Source: Kangiellaceae bacterium
GTDB taxonomy: Bacteria > Pseudomonadota > Gammaproteobacteria > Enterobacterales > Kangiellaceae
Direction: 5' to 3'
DNA length: 38,179 bases
NCBI GenBank assembly: GCA_019090895.1
Contig: JAHRVB010000128.1
Span: forward strand, 1-38,179
How positions within the stretch are numbered: the first letter of the stretch is position 1; every line of letters starts with the position of its first letter. A model generated the notes under the pieces. It had not been told where the DNA came from, did no database searches, and saw nothing but the letters and a program-made list of their open reading frames with translations. Below are positions 25,819 through 35,141 of this stretch, one piece after another. Position numbers and translations under genes: made by a program.

Positions 25819-26317
25819 ACTGTTCGAACCTCATTAATTGTAATTCGATAGGGTTTATTCACTTCCAGATGAATGTCTATTTGAGCATTATATGCCACCG
25901 AAAAAAACAAAAATGTGGACTTATTTCACAACTTGTTATTTTTCGAAGCAATTGGTTTACATCTCAATTAAGATTTCTGTCAATAAATGACTTGCAATCA
26001 CTCATTTTTAACGTTAATTTAGTGGGATGGCTAGCCCTAGGGTAATGTCATATAGACTATTCGTAGTTTGCGATTTTGAGATCTAAGAGGCTTATAAAAG
26101 CCTGAAATTTCAATAGGTTGTGTTGAATAGATGCCTTGTTGGACCAAAGGATAAAATTAGAGCTACAACTTTAATTAGACCGCAAACTCAAGTTACGACC
26201 ACTAGCTCAAACTGCACCGATTGAAGAACATATTGTGTATTTTCAATGACTTCAATAAAGTTTTGCAGTTTAGATATCAAAGCTAAGCGTGTTGAGTGGA
26301 CATAAAGGTATTGATCT
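25819..26317. other. Divergent intergenic region between the TetR gene and the diguanylate cyclase gene
   Basis: AT-rich and non-coding as far as I can tell. The only clear structure is a small hairpin AGGCTT-ATAA-AAGCCT at 26088-26103. I found no convincing RNA gene, terminator or operator pair. Confidence 0.5.
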
Positions 26318-28477
26318 ATGCCGAGTATCGGCAAGAAGTATAGGGGTAACTTAATGCGTAAATCGCAGGGAACAAGATCTCTTAATCAGAATATCGCTGA
26401 TGAGTGCCTTGCCGACTCTGAAATTACCGACTCTACCTTTACCATTCAAACTATTCTTGTCGTCGATCCCGATCCTGATTTTGCCTCAACTGTATCAGAC
26501 TATCTCAAACTGTTTGGTTATAATATTAGTTATTGTTCTGATATAAAAGAAGCCCTCGAATACGCAAAAAACAAAGAATGCGACGTCATTTTTCTAGCCG
26601 ATAATTTTGATTTTCATCATCCTATTGATGTTTTACGCCAGTTCAAGTCAGTTGCTCCAATTTCTTTAATCGCAATTCTAGCCAATAAAGGCGACGATCA
26701 GTTAGCGGTTGAATTGCTTAAATCAGGAGCTGACGATTATTTAAGCCGTAGAGTAAAAGACAAAGATATCCTGACTTCAATTGCCAACTTGCTTGAAAAA
26801 CTGAGTGCCAATGCGGCTGGGCAAGATTTATTTGTTGAACAAAACGACCTCGGAAAAATTCCAGAATTACTTTCAGAGCAATTACCGCAAGCCGATTCTT
26901 CTCGACTCCCTTTAGAAACAGCGACAACAGTGCCTGTTGAAGACTCGATTGTCTCAGATGTCACTCAATTTAATACCAGTAACCTAAATCTACTGCCCGG
27001 TTTACTCATTTTGTTAGATGAAAATCTAGAACTGGTTTTTGTGAATCATTTTGTCGCTGAGTTACTCGGATTTGAACTTGAAGAATTACTACTCCAACCG
27101 ATTGATAATATTGTTCCCAAAGAAGTGTATTCAGACTTGGTGAAAGAGCTAAAGAGTTACTCTGCTAATGAGGCCCGCTCAATAGAGCCGTTACCTAAGT
27201 TTAGTGAGTCGTTCGAGATGATATTACTTCCTAAGAAAGGAGATGGAATATCGGTAAAGTGTCAATTACGTCTATACAATGGGGATTTGAATAATAAGAG
27301 CCCTGCGGCACCTCAGTACTTATTGTCATTTGAAGATTTACGTATTGAGCATGAAAAACATGCTGAATTGCTGTATTTGTCAATGTGGAATACGTTACTG
27401 AGAGCTTTTGCTCACCGCTTTATTAACTTAAAATTAGAGAGTTTTTCTGAAGAACTCTCTGCTATCGTTTCGGATACCGCAAACTTTTTTAAGCTCGACC
27501 GAATCTCGTTTTACTTGTTTGATAAAACAAATACAAAAGCAAAAATCTATTTAGAGTGGCTCAAAAAGGACACTGAAAGTTTAAAAGTATTTTCAAAGAA
27601 AATTGACATAGACCAGGAATTGCCTGAATTTAGTAAATTGCTTTCTGGTAATATTCAGATAATTGATCCATCGTCAAATATTCAAGATTCAACCATCGAA
27701 CAATGCTACGGTCTCTCAGAGCATTATGCGCAGGTCAACGCTGACTCTTCTGCTATTGTCCCGATCATGAAGAACAAGCGCGTCATCGGTTGGGTTTCAA
27801 TGGACTTCCAACAACAAGAAAACCATTGGAAGAGTGCAGACATAGAGATTATTGAACCATTCGGTCAGCTCGTATCCGAAGCTTTCACTCGTCGGGCTCA
27901 AGAAGAACATCGTAAAGTTACTCATCAAAAATTAAGTGAAAACCATGGTCGACTGTCTGAGCAAGCATTTTTAGATGGGCTCACTAATTTGGCTAATCGA
28001 CGCTATTTCGATAAAGTGCTCGAATCTGAAGTAAGAAGAGCTTCGAGAGATAAATCTAACATCGCACTATTATTTTGTGATGTTGATTATTTCAAAGCTT
28101 ACAACGACACTTATGGCCACATCGAAGGTGATGTTTGTTTAAAAGCAATAGCAGCAATATTACAACAAGAATTTCAACGCGCCGGTGATTTTGTCGCACG
28201 ATTTGGTGGTGAAGAGTTTGCCGTAATACTGTCTGGAACTTTAGCCAATGATGCGCTGGAATCCGCCGAAAAACTTCGTCAACACATTGAGTCTATGAAC
28301 ATTGAGCATAAAGGTTCGCCTGTTGGTAAAATTGCAATGAGTATTGGTATAGCGAGTGTCATTTCTCCCGAGGCAAACGATGCTAAGAAATTACTTTCTA
28401 AAGCCGATAAAGCGCTTTATAAAGCGAAAAGCAATGGACGCAACCGGGTAGAAATTTCTCCGTTTTCTCCCCGATAG
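26318..28477 (+). CDS. Diguanylate cyclase: degenerate REC, PAS, GAF and GGDEF domains
   Basis: 719 residues with no membrane helix. Domain order: receiver-like (about 45-160), PAS (about 225-340, with LLILLDENLELVFVNHFVAELLGF), GAF (about 360-535) and GGDEF (about 550-715). The cyclase looks active: GGEEF at 630-634, DGLTNLANRRYF before it, and an inhibitory I-site R621-A-G-D624 at the correct five-residue distance. The receiver looks atypical: the switch Thr position is Ala (A122), the conserved Lys is Arg (R144), and the acceptor Asp is shifted by one (D95 after A94). It may therefore not be switched by phosphorylation. An in-frame ATG at 26354 with AGGGG upstream is an alternative start. 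Product: cyclic di-GMP from GTP. Confidence 0.88.
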   Translation: MPSIGKKYRGNLMRKSQGTRSLNQNIADECLADSEITDSTFTIQTILVVDPDPDFASTVSDYLKLFGYNISYCSDIKEALEYAKNKECDVIFLADNFDFHHPIDVLRQFKSVAPISLIAILANKGDDQLAVELLKSGADDYLSRRVKDKDILTSIANLLEKLSANAAGQDLFVEQNDLGKIPELLSEQLPQADSSRLPLETATTVPVEDSIVSDVTQFNTSNLNLLPGLLILLDENLELVFVNHFVAELLGFELEELLLQPIDNIVPKEVYSDLVKELKSYSANEARSIEPLPKFSESFEMILLPKKGDGISVKCQLRLYNGDLNNKSPAAPQYLLSFEDLRIEHEKHAELLYLSMWNTLLRAFAHRFINLKLESFSEELSAIVSDTANFFKLDRISFYLFDKTNTKAKIYLEWLKKDTESLKVFSKKIDIDQELPEFSKLLSGNIQIIDPSSNIQDSTIEQCYGLSEHYAQVNADSSAIVPIMKNKRVIGWVSMDFQQQENHWKSADIEIIEPFGQLVSEAFTRRAQEEHRKVTHQKLSENHGRLSEQAFLDGLTNLANRRYFDKVLESEVRRASRDKSNIALLFCDVDYFKAYNDTYGHIEGDVCLKAIAAILQQEFQRAGDFVARFGGEEFAVILSGTLANDALESAEKLRQHIESMNIEHKGSPVGKIAMSIGIASVISPEANDAKKLLSKADKALYKAKSNGRNRVEISPFSPR

Positions 28478-28565
28478 GCTCATACCAATCATACTGCTAG
28501 TTCGTATTTTATTTAAATTTGGATTTACTCTATTTAAGAAGATACTATTATTCACTGGCCCCCTT

Positions 28566-29291
28566 ATGAACTTTAATTTACGGAACAATAATAAATTGAA
28601 TCTAGTCAATGAAGAGAAAAAAATACGTGCAATTATAAAATTGCTGGTAGCCATTCCAAGTTTCATAGCCTTATTATCTTTCAGTCAGTATTCAAATTCA
28701 GTGGATAAAAACGGACTCTCCAAACAACAAAAGCATGAATTTATTGAGTCAGTTCGTTCAGTTGTTAATAAATACAATCGAAAAATAAAGTATAAAAAAG
28801 TTCTTTATAATAAGCTGGTTTTAAAATACAGTAGCGGCGATTTCCATTCACGAACAACGCTGAGAAAATTAGATAAAATCGTACAAGAATTCGGTTTTGG
28901 CAATTATCTTAAAACGGATGATAAGGACGAAGTTTTACACCGTATGGATATTATTCCAAGTGATTTTGTTGTGGCTATTGCCGCAAACGATTCTAATTGG
29001 GGACAGTCAAAAAAACTCTCTCAGACTAACAACTATTTCAGCAAAATTAGCAAGCAGCTAGTTGAGAATAAACCACTTAAATTTAAAAGTTCGAATGCTT
29101 CAGTAGAAGCATTTTTATCGAACGTTAATAAAAATGAGATATTTGAAACGCTAAGAAATTCGCGCGCAGGTTTCAGACGGAGAGGGCAGTTGTTCGATGG
29201 AAAGAAACTAATAAAATCCTTAGAAGGAACAGTGTTTGATCAACCAAACGTTGCAGAGTTAATAAGTATTATCAAACACTATAATCTCTAG
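28566..29291 (+). CDS. Bax-like glucosaminidase-fold protein, probable catalytic Glu replaced
   Basis: 241 residues. One hydrophobic segment (about 22-42) is probably a signal anchor. The part from about 115 resembles the Bax/glucosaminidase (peptidoglycan hydrolase) family: IIPSDFVVAIAANDSNWGQS aligns with the family pattern P-x-x-AxAxAANESxWG. At the position of the usual catalytic Glu this protein has D142. The following segment (TNNYFSK) matches the NNLFG-like region only loosely, and the C-terminus is divergent. It may be an inactive relative. The gene is rich in Lys and Asn. No clear ribosome binding site precedes the ATG, so the start is uncertain. Confidence 0.6.
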   Translation: MNFNLRNNNKLNLVNEEKKIRAIIKLLVAIPSFIALLSFSQYSNSVDKNGLSKQQKHEFIESVRSVVNKYNRKIKYKKVLYNKLVLKYSSGDFHSRTTLRKLDKIVQEFGFGNYLKTDDKDEVLHRMDIIPSDFVVAIAANDSNWGQSKKLSQTNNYFSKISKQLVENKPLKFKSSNASVEAFLSNVNKNEIFETLRNSRAGFRRRGQLFDGKKLIKSLEGTVFDQPNVAELISIIKHYNL

Positions 29292-29369
29292 CTTCGTTCG
29301 CAAAATACATCCACGCAAAATCGAACGTTGTAAATTTTTTTAGAGAATTAACGACGTCATCATTCGATA

Positions 29370-29397
29370 CTTGAATTCGCTCTTGTCATCCCCATTT
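29370..29397 (+). promoter_or_regulatory. Sigma-32 (heat shock) promoter of clpB
   Basis: CTTGAAT (29370-29376), 13 bases, then CCCCATTT (29390-29397). This matches the RpoH consensus CTTGAAA / CCCCATNT nearly perfectly. The start would lie near 29404, about 27 bases before the clpB ATG, which has AGGGGAA as ribosome binding site. Confidence 0.85.
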
Positions 29398-29430
29398 ACT
29401 TAGTAACTTAGAAATAATAGGGGAACTCCT

Positions 29431-31998
29431 ATGCGAATGGATAAACTAACCAGTAAATTTCAGCTGGCTATTGCAGACGCGCAATCCTTGGCGGTTGGTA
29501 GAGAACATCAATTTATCGAGCCAGTGCATATGATGACGGCGTTGTTGAATCAAGATGGTGGTAGCGTTCGTCATTTGATGGCACAAACCGATATCAATTT
29601 ACATAGTTTGAGAAATCAGCTCGCAGAGGCACTCGACCGCTTACCACAAGTTGAAGGAATGCCTGGTGATATACATATCTCAAATGATCTTGGCAGAATG
29701 CTTAATCATTGCGATAAGTTAGCACAACAGCGGAAAGACCAATACATTTCAAGCGAATTATTCGTATTAGCTGCTATCGAAGATAAAGGGGTATTGGGTA
29801 AAATATTTACCGAGCTCAATGCGAATAAATTAGCGATCGAAAAAGCCATTGAACAAGTGAGAGGAGGTCAATCAATCGACGATCCTAACGCAGAAGAGCA
29901 ACGTCGAGCCCTCGACAAATACACCATCGATTTGACTGAACGAGCTGAGCAAGGAAAACTCGATCCAGTCATTGGCAGAGATGATGAAATTAGAAGAACC
30001 ATTCAAGTTTTACAAAGACGCTCTAAAAATAACCCTGTCCTAATAGGAGAGCCCGGGGTTGGTAAAACCGCAATTGTTGAAGGGCTAGCTCAGCGAATCA
30101 TAAATGGTGAAGTCCCCGAAGGTGTTAAAGGAAAACGAGTGCTTTCTCTTGATATGGGAGCACTTATCGCTGGTGCAAAATACAGAGGCGAGTTTGAAGA
30201 GAGATTAAAGGCAGTATTAAATGATTTGTCTAAACAAGAAGGCCAAATCATATTGTTTATTGATGAAATTCATACCATGGTTGGTGCTGGTAAATCGGAA
30301 GGCTCAATGGATGCCGGTAATATGTTAAAACCAGCATTAGCGCGAGGTGATCTGCATTGCGTTGGTGCAACAACACTCGATGAATATCGAAAGTATGTCG
30401 AGAAAGATGCCGCGTTGGAAAGGCGTTTTCAAAAAGTGCAGGTTGGTGAACCGACGGTCGAAGATACAATCGCTATTCTACGTGGTTTAAAAGAACGTTA
30501 CGAAGTGCATCATGGTGTCGATATCACTGACCCCGCAATCGTAGCTGCTGCGACCTTATCTCACCGTTATATTTCCGATAGAAAATTACCCGATAAGGCG
30601 ATTGATTTAATCGACGAAGCGGCTAGCTTAATTCGAATGGAAATTGATTCTAAACCAGAGGAAATGGATAGACTCGAAAGAAAACTCATCCAACAAAAGA
30701 TCCAGCGCGAGGCATTAAAGAAAGAAAGTGACCCGAGTTCTATTAAGCGATTGAAAGAGTTGGAAGCCAAAATATCGGTGATGGAACGGGATTTTTCAGA
30801 GCTGGAAGAAGTTTGGAAAGCGGAAAAAGCAGCAGTCCACGGAACTCAAAGTATTAAAACTGATTTAGAGAGAGCGCGAATCGATTTAGATTCTGCTAGA
30901 CGAGCCGGTGATTTGGCCAGAATGTCGGAGTTACAATATGGACGAATTCCAGAACTAGAACAGCAGTTGGACATGGCGAGCCAGGTAGAAATGCAAGAGA
31001 TGACGCTGTTGCGAAATAAGGTCAGTGAAGATGAAATCGCACATATCGTTTCTAAGTGGACAGGTATACCGGTCAACAAAATGCTAGAAGGCGAAAAAGA
31101 GAAACTATTAAAAATAGAACAGCATTTGCATACACGGGTGATTGGTCAATCCGAAGCGGTTTCAGCCGTCTCCAATGCTGTAAGACGTTCTAGAGCAGGA
31201 CTGTCAGATCCTAATCGGCCCAATGGCTCTTTTCTATTTCTGGGTCCCACTGGTGTCGGTAAAACCGAGTTGAGTAAAGCATTAGCCAATTTTCTTTTTG
31301 ATTCTGAAGATGCGATGGTTCGAATTGATATGTCTGAGTTTATGGAAAAGCACTCCGTTGCTCGATTAATCGGGGCGCCGCCGGGTTACGTTGGTTACGA
31401 TGAGGGGGGGTATTTAACCGAATTAGTTCGGCGTAAGCCTTACTCAGTCATATTACTTGATGAAGTGGAGAAAGCGCATCCCGATGTTTTTAATATCTTA
31501 TTGCAAGTATTGGAAGATGGGCGCCTAACCGACGGACAAGGCCGGACAGTCGACTTTAGGAATACGGTTATTATTATGACCTCTAACTTAGGTTCAGACC
31601 TCATTATGGAGTCGGCAGGTGCTGAGAAATACGACGACCTCAAACGAAAAATCACCGATGTCCTTGGCGACTACTTTCGACCTGAATTTCTCAATCGAAT
31701 CGACGAAACCGTGGTCTTTCATTCTCTCGAAAGAGAACATGTGAAACAGATTGCGAGAATTCAATTGCTTCAACTATCAAGTCGTTTGTCCGCCAATGAT
31801 TATCAGTTTGAGTTTTCGGAAGAGGCATTAGCGTTAATCGCCAACAAAGGTTTTGATCCTGTATACGGGGCAAGACCGCTGAAACGCGCCATACAGCAGT
31901 GGATTGAAAATCCGTTGGCTGAAAAAATACTAGGCGGAACCATGGTCAATAATCAAGTAATTTCACTTGATGTGGAAAATGGTGAGTTTGTTTTTTAA
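29431..31998 (+). CDS. clpB: ATP-dependent disaggregase ClpB
   Basis: Hsp100 chaperone that, with DnaK, dissolves protein aggregates in the cytosol; 855 residues, the normal length. Order: Clp N-domain (about 1-145, starting [20 protein letters not shown]), NBD1 with Walker A GEPGVGKT and sensor region [13 protein letters not shown], the coiled-coil M-domain (about 405-530), and NBD2 with GPTGVGKT and [12 protein letters not shown]. The M-domain separates it from ClpA and ClpC. It is a single-gene unit driven by the sigma-32 promoter. Confidence 0.98.
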   Translation: MRMDKLTSKFQLAIADAQSLAVGREHQFIEPVHMMTALLNQDGGSVRHLMAQTDINLHSLRNQLAEALDRLPQVEGMPGDIHISNDLGRMLNHCDKLAQQRKDQYISSELFVLAAIEDKGVLGKIFTELNANKLAIEKAIEQVRGGQSIDDPNAEEQRRALDKYTIDLTERAEQGKLDPVIGRDDEIRRTIQVLQRRSKNNPVLIGEPGVGKTAIVEGLAQRIINGEVPEGVKGKRVLSLDMGALIAGAKYRGEFEERLKAVLNDLSKQEGQIILFIDEIHTMVGAGKSEGSMDAGNMLKPALARGDLHCVGATTLDEYRKYVEKDAALERRFQKVQVGEPTVEDTIAILRGLKERYEVHHGVDITDPAIVAAATLSHRYISDRKLPDKAIDLIDEAASLIRMEIDSKPEEMDRLERKLIQQKIQREALKKESDPSSIKRLKELEAKISVMERDFSELEEVWKAEKAAVHGTQSIKTDLERARIDLDSARRAGDLARMSELQYGRIPELEQQLDMASQVEMQEMTLLRNKVSEDEIAHIVSKWTGIPVNKMLEGEKEKLLKIEQHLHTRVIGQSEAVSAVSNAVRRSRAGLSDPNRPNGSFLFLGPTGVGKTELSKALANFLFDSEDAMVRIDMSEFMEKHSVARLIGAPPGYVGYDEGGYLTELVRRKPYSVILLDEVEKAHPDVFNILLQVLEDGRLTDGQGRTVDFRNTVIIMTSNLGSDLIMESAGAEKYDDLKRKITDVLGDYFRPEFLNRIDETVVFHSLEREHVKQIARIQLLQLSSRLSANDYQFEFSEEALALIANKGFDPVYGARPLKRAIQQWIENPLAEKILGGTMVNNQVISLDVENGEFVF

Positions 31999-32016
31999 AT
32001 CAATTTCATAAGCGGA

Positions 32017-32056
32017 ATCAACCAAAGCATTCTATAACGAGAGTGCTTTGGTTGAT
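32017..32056 (+). terminator. Strong hairpin downstream of clpB, possible terminator
   Basis: Perfect 13-bp stem ATCAACCAAAGCA (32017-32029) with TGCTTTGGTTGAT (32044-32056), extendable by four pairs (one G-U) to a 6-base loop. It starts 19 bases after the clpB stop. No T run follows, so it may protect or process mRNA rather than terminate. Confidence 0.55.
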
Positions 32057-32269
32057 GAAATCTGTTGATAGTCATAATTTTAACCTTAATCGCCGATGTG
32101 ATTTTATGGCTCAAAGCAATATCTTGTCCTTATAGCTCTAAACTAGCTTTTAGATCTTCTCGACAATCGTTCTGCCAAGCTCGGCGAGATACTCTAAATC
32201 TTTCCACCAGCTAATTCGAGCCTGTGCTAAAATTTAAGTAGAATCTTTATACTACGGAATAGTTAAAAA

Positions 32270-33304
32270 ATGTCTGTGCAGCAAAACGCAAAAAAAATAC
32301 TGGTGACTGGTGGGGCGGGTTACATTGGTAGTCATACTTGTTTGCTGTTATTAGAAGCTGGGTTTGACGTGGTGGTGGTTGACAATTTGTCGAATTCTTC
32401 ACTCGAGTCACTCAGAAGAGTCGAGAAACTCACTGAAAAGTTTATTCGATTCTATAAAGTCGATGTTACCGATCAAAAAGCGTTGAACGCTGTATTTGTC
32501 GATCACGAATTTGAAGCTGTGGTCCATTTTGCAGGATTAAAAGCCGTCGGAGAATCATCTCAAATACCGCTCACTTATTATGAGCAGAATGTGCATGGTA
32601 GCGTGACACTAATAAAAGTCATGCAAGCGCATAATTTGAAACGTATCGTCTTTAGTTCTTCGGCAACAGTTTATGGCGATCCTGCTAGCGTACCAATTAA
32701 AGAAGACTTTCCAACTTCCGCCACCAATCCATACGGTCGAACCAAGTTATTTGTAGAAGAAATTCTGCGTGATCAAGCCGTTGCTGACAATGAATGGCAA
32801 ATTGTTCTATTACGTTATTTCAATCCTGTTGGTGCACATATCAGTGGCCAAATTGGCGAACATCCACAAGGTATACCGAATAACTTGATGCCTTACATTA
32901 GCCAAGTGGCCGTAGGTCAACGTGAGTTCTTATCAGTTTTTGGAAATGATTATTCAACACCTGACGGTACGGGCGTTAGAGATTATATCCATGTCGTCGA
33001 TTTATCGGATGCGCATGTCAAAGCGATCCAAAAAATAGCTAGTTTTGCTGGTGTCACCACGTTAAATCTAGGCACGGGCAATGGGTATTCAGTATTAGAT
33101 ATGGTGAAGGCATTCGAACAGGGATCCGGTAAAAATGTCCCGTATAAATTAGTTGAACGCCGTCCTGGAGATATAGCAGAGTGTTGGGCTGACCCTAGTT
33201 ATGCTGGTGTGATTTTAGGCTGGGAAGCTAAAAAGGGCTTAGATGAGATGATTGAGGACACTTGGCGTTGGCAAAGTAACAATCCTAATGGGTTTAATAA
33301 ATAG
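32270..33304 (+). CDS. galE: UDP-glucose 4-epimerase GalE
   Basis: Interconverts UDP-glucose and UDP-galactose using bound NAD; 344 residues. Seen: the Rossmann motif VTGGAGYIGSHTC (13-25), FSSSATVYGDP with the catalytic Ser/Thr region, and YGRTK with the Tyr-x3-Lys pair. Later LRYFNPVGAHISGQIGE, PDGTGVRDYIHVVDL and RRPGDIAECWADP are GalE-specific. UDP-galactose is a polysaccharide precursor, which fits the export gene at the right edge, though rfaH and a tRNA lie between. Confidence 0.95.
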   Translation: MSVQQNAKKILVTGGAGYIGSHTCLLLLEAGFDVVVVDNLSNSSLESLRRVEKLTEKFIRFYKVDVTDQKALNAVFVDHEFEAVVHFAGLKAVGESSQIPLTYYEQNVHGSVTLIKVMQAHNLKRIVFSSSATVYGDPASVPIKEDFPTSATNPYGRTKLFVEEILRDQAVADNEWQIVLLRYFNPVGAHISGQIGEHPQGIPNNLMPYISQVAVGQREFLSVFGNDYSTPDGTGVRDYIHVVDLSDAHVKAIQKIASFAGVTTLNLGTGNGYSVLDMVKAFEQGSGKNVPYKLVERRPGDIAECWADPSYAGVILGWEAKKGLDEMIEDTWRWQSNNPNGFNK

Positions 33305-33370
33305 GAGATAGGAGATAAAAAATTGGCAGTGGGTAACAATGAGGAAGTAAAACTCTTGGTGAAAAAATTC

Positions 33371-33430
33371 TTGCACTAATCAATCAGTCTGATATGATTC
33401 GCGCCGTCTGAAAATCTAATTGTTCAGACG
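33371..33430 (+). promoter_or_regulatory. Promoter and leader hairpin of the tRNA-Val gene
   Basis: -35 TTGCAC (33371-33376), 16 bases, -10 TATGAT (33393-33398), then a GC-rich discriminator (CGCGCC), which is usual for stringently controlled stable RNA genes. The predicted start near 33405 begins a 7-bp hairpin, CGTCTGA (33405-33411) with TCAGACG (33424-33430), in the 5' leader of the precursor. Confidence 0.7.
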
Positions 33431-33445
33431 TAATTCTAGTTTTAT

Positions 33446-33522
33446 GGACCTATAGCTCAATTGGTTAGAGTACCGCCTCGACATGGCGGGGGTTGAAAGT
33501 TCGAGTCTTTCTAGGTCCACCA
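33446..33522 (+). tRNA. tRNA-Val (anticodon GAC) with C33
   Basis: 77 bases including encoded CCA. The acceptor stem GGACCTA/TAGGTCC is perfect, the D arm is GCTC/GAGT with G18-G19, the anticodon stem is CCGCC/GGCGG, the variable loop has five bases (GGGTT), and the T arm is GAAAG/CTTTC with loop TTCGAGT. The anticodon loop is T-C-GAC-A-T, so position 33 is C where U is nearly universal. Body and arms otherwise resemble Escherichia tRNA-Val(GAC), whose loop is TTGACAT. All stems pair, so it does not look like a decayed copy. It is a lone gene with its own promoter. Confidence 0.92.
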
Positions 33523-33699
33523 TCTTAAATTGCTCCCTCTCTTAGCTAGCCCCATCGAAACCGAATATTTGCTGGCTTGCTCGTTTGTTAACCAATTATA
33601 TTGAAAATCTAGCATTTGTAATTATTCTGAGTAGCTTTGGCATATCTAACGGTTATAATCGGTTATGTGTCAGCTAAGCTTTTTTGAGAGTGAAATACA

Positions 33700-34512
33700 T
33701 TGAATATCCGTAAACTTGTTATAGCTTGTTTTGTTTATATCCTTGCTGTGTCGCAGTTGGCGGCATTGGAAGTTTCTACTGTTAGCTCTAAATCTGAAAA
33801 AACAGATCCCAAGACCGAAAAATCCACCATTGCTAATTCAAACATGGCATCAGCCGATCGCGTAAAGCAGCCGGTCGCTCCAATAAGCGCTCAGTCGGCC
33901 GAACAAATCAAGCAGATTGTAGAAAACCACTTCGAGCAAGTCTTATCGAACATTGATTCCACGCTTTTAGCCGAACAACAACAACTTAAAGACGATGAAC
34001 AGCATTTACATTCATTTGTGGAAAGTAAAATTTTACCCTTTTGGGATGTTGATCTCACCTTAAGATTGTTAGTGGGCAGTAAACAGTGGAAAGCACTAAA
34101 GCCTGACGAAGTTTCCGCATTAAGAAAAGCCTTCAGCGATACACTCTACCGATATGTTCGAGAAGGCGTGAAACTTTATGACGGGCAACGGGCAAAGTTC
34201 GTCTCGGCAAAATTAAAGAAATCCGCTGATAAAGGCCGAATTACTATTCGACTTGAACCCATCTACCTCCCTTCGTTCGATATTCACTTTAAAATAGCTA
34301 AAATGGAAGCAGATTGGAAACTCTACGATATATACGTCGAAGGGATCAGCTACGTTAAGATGAAGAAGAATCAATATCGTCAACTAATTCATAGTAAGGG
34401 TGTGGCAGGATTACTGTCTTATTTGCAAAGCAAAAACGAATCCAATTCCAATGCCAAATCTGATGCCAATTCCGATTCCAACTCTGAAATCAGTTCCAAC
34501 TCCAAATCATAG
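33700..34512 (+). CDS. MlaC/Ttg2D-family phospholipid-binding protein, with Ser/Asn-rich tail
   Basis: 270 residues. An N-terminal signal peptide (MNIRKLVIACFVYILAVSQLAALE) indicates export to the periplasm. The MlaC-like domain covers about 70-245: FVESKILPFWDVDLTLRLLVG and the segment WKALKPDEVSALRKAFSDTLYRYV are typical, as is DWKLYDIYVEGISYV. MlaC carries phospholipids between the Mla complexes of the two membranes. Here no mlaD, E, F, B or A is adjacent. The last 28 residues are a Ser/Asn/Lys low-complexity tail encoded by near-repetitive AATTCC/AACTCC units. The start is TTG (33700-33702). Only 9 bases separate it from rfaH, so they are probably one transcript. Confidence 0.8.
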   Translation: MNIRKLVIACFVYILAVSQLAALEVSTVSSKSEKTDPKTEKSTIANSNMASADRVKQPVAPISAQSAEQIKQIVENHFEQVLSNIDSTLLAEQQQLKDDEQHLHSFVESKILPFWDVDLTLRLLVGSKQWKALKPDEVSALRKAFSDTLYRYVREGVKLYDGQRAKFVSAKLKKSADKGRITIRLEPIYLPSFDIHFKIAKMEADWKLYDIYVEGISYVKMKKNQYRQLIHSKGVAGLLSYLQSKNESNSNAKSDANSDSNSEISSNSKS

Positions 34513-34521
34513 CGTTATCCA

Positions 34522-35067
34522 ATGAATCAAACTTCTACTACCCATTCTAGTCACCAAGACAAAACGTTACGAACTGCTCATTGGTACTTAGCTGCGGCCA
34601 AACCAAAACAAGAATTGAGAGCGATAGAAAACCTGCAAAATCAAGGCATTGACTGTCAATGTCCACAGGCAAAGGTTGAGCGATTGGTGAGAGGGAAGAA
34701 AGTGCTAAAACAAGAAGCGCTTTTTCCCGGTTATTTGTTTATACATCTTTCTCAGCAGGACCCAAACTGGGCAAAAGTACGTTCAACTCGTGGAATAAGG
34801 GATTGGGTTCGATTTGCTGGCGACGTCGCCAAACTACCCGATGATGTGGCTAATTCATTGATTCAAGCCAACGCCGATTCAGAATCGCAGCCTGTTATCT
34901 GTCGATTTGATAAAGGTGAGACCGTTACAATTCTAAGCGGACCTTTCTCAGGACTCAATGCGATTTTCGAGAAAGATGATGGTGAATTGCGATCAATGAT
35001 TTTAGTCGAATTTCTGGGGCAATCGAATCGCTTAAAAGTGAACAACGAACAAATTGTGAAAGAGTAA
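34522..35067 (+). CDS. rfaH: Transcription antiterminator RfaH (NusG paralogue)
   Basis: 181 residues: NGN domain (about 20-120) and KOW domain (about 128-180). RfaH-specific features rather than NusG: ERLVRGKKVLKQEALFPGYLFIHL and the KOW-region EKDDGELRSMILVEFLG, close to the Escherichia form. It binds RNA polymerase at ops elements and suppresses pausing and Rho termination in long polysaccharide operons. The N-terminus carries about 19 extra polar residues before HWYLAAAKPKQE. No good ribosome binding site is seen, and coupling to the upstream gene is likely. An exact ops element lies 670 bases downstream. Confidence 0.92.
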   Translation: MNQTSTTHSSHQDKTLRTAHWYLAAAKPKQELRAIENLQNQGIDCQCPQAKVERLVRGKKVLKQEALFPGYLFIHLSQQDPNWAKVRSTRGIRDWVRFAGDVAKLPDDVANSLIQANADSESQPVICRFDKGETVTILSGPFSGLNAIFEKDDGELRSMILVEFLGQSNRLKVNNEQIVKE

Positions 35068-35110
35068 TAAGTGTCGTTATCTGTTACTAAACAATGATTT
35101 GAAATAGAAG

Positions 35111-35141
35111 GACCATCCGCTTACCTTCAAATGGTCATTTT
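35111..35141 (+). terminator. Possible weak terminator after rfaH
   Basis: GACCAT (35111-35116) pairs with ATGGTC (35131-35136), followed by ATTTTTAT. The loop is 14 bases and the stem only 6 bp, so this is tentative. Confidence 0.4.

Noticed and set aside
25812..26045. Plus-strand frame of 77 codons in the gap before the diguanylate cyclase gene
   Set aside because: It has a TTG start, no ribosome binding site, and a composition that looks like translated AT-rich spacer.
33301..33320. Duplicated TAGGAGA after galE as an attachment-site-like repeat near the tRNA
   Set aside because: Only two short copies side by side, no integrase gene, and no copy of the tRNA 3' end elsewhere in the window.
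33446..33522. Reading the tRNA as a Ser/Arg-type tRNA with anticodon CGA or TCG by shifting the loop
   Set aside because: A shift breaks the perfect 5-bp anticodon stem and gives a 9-base loop. The five-base variable loop excludes Ser, and the body matches tRNA-Val(GAC).
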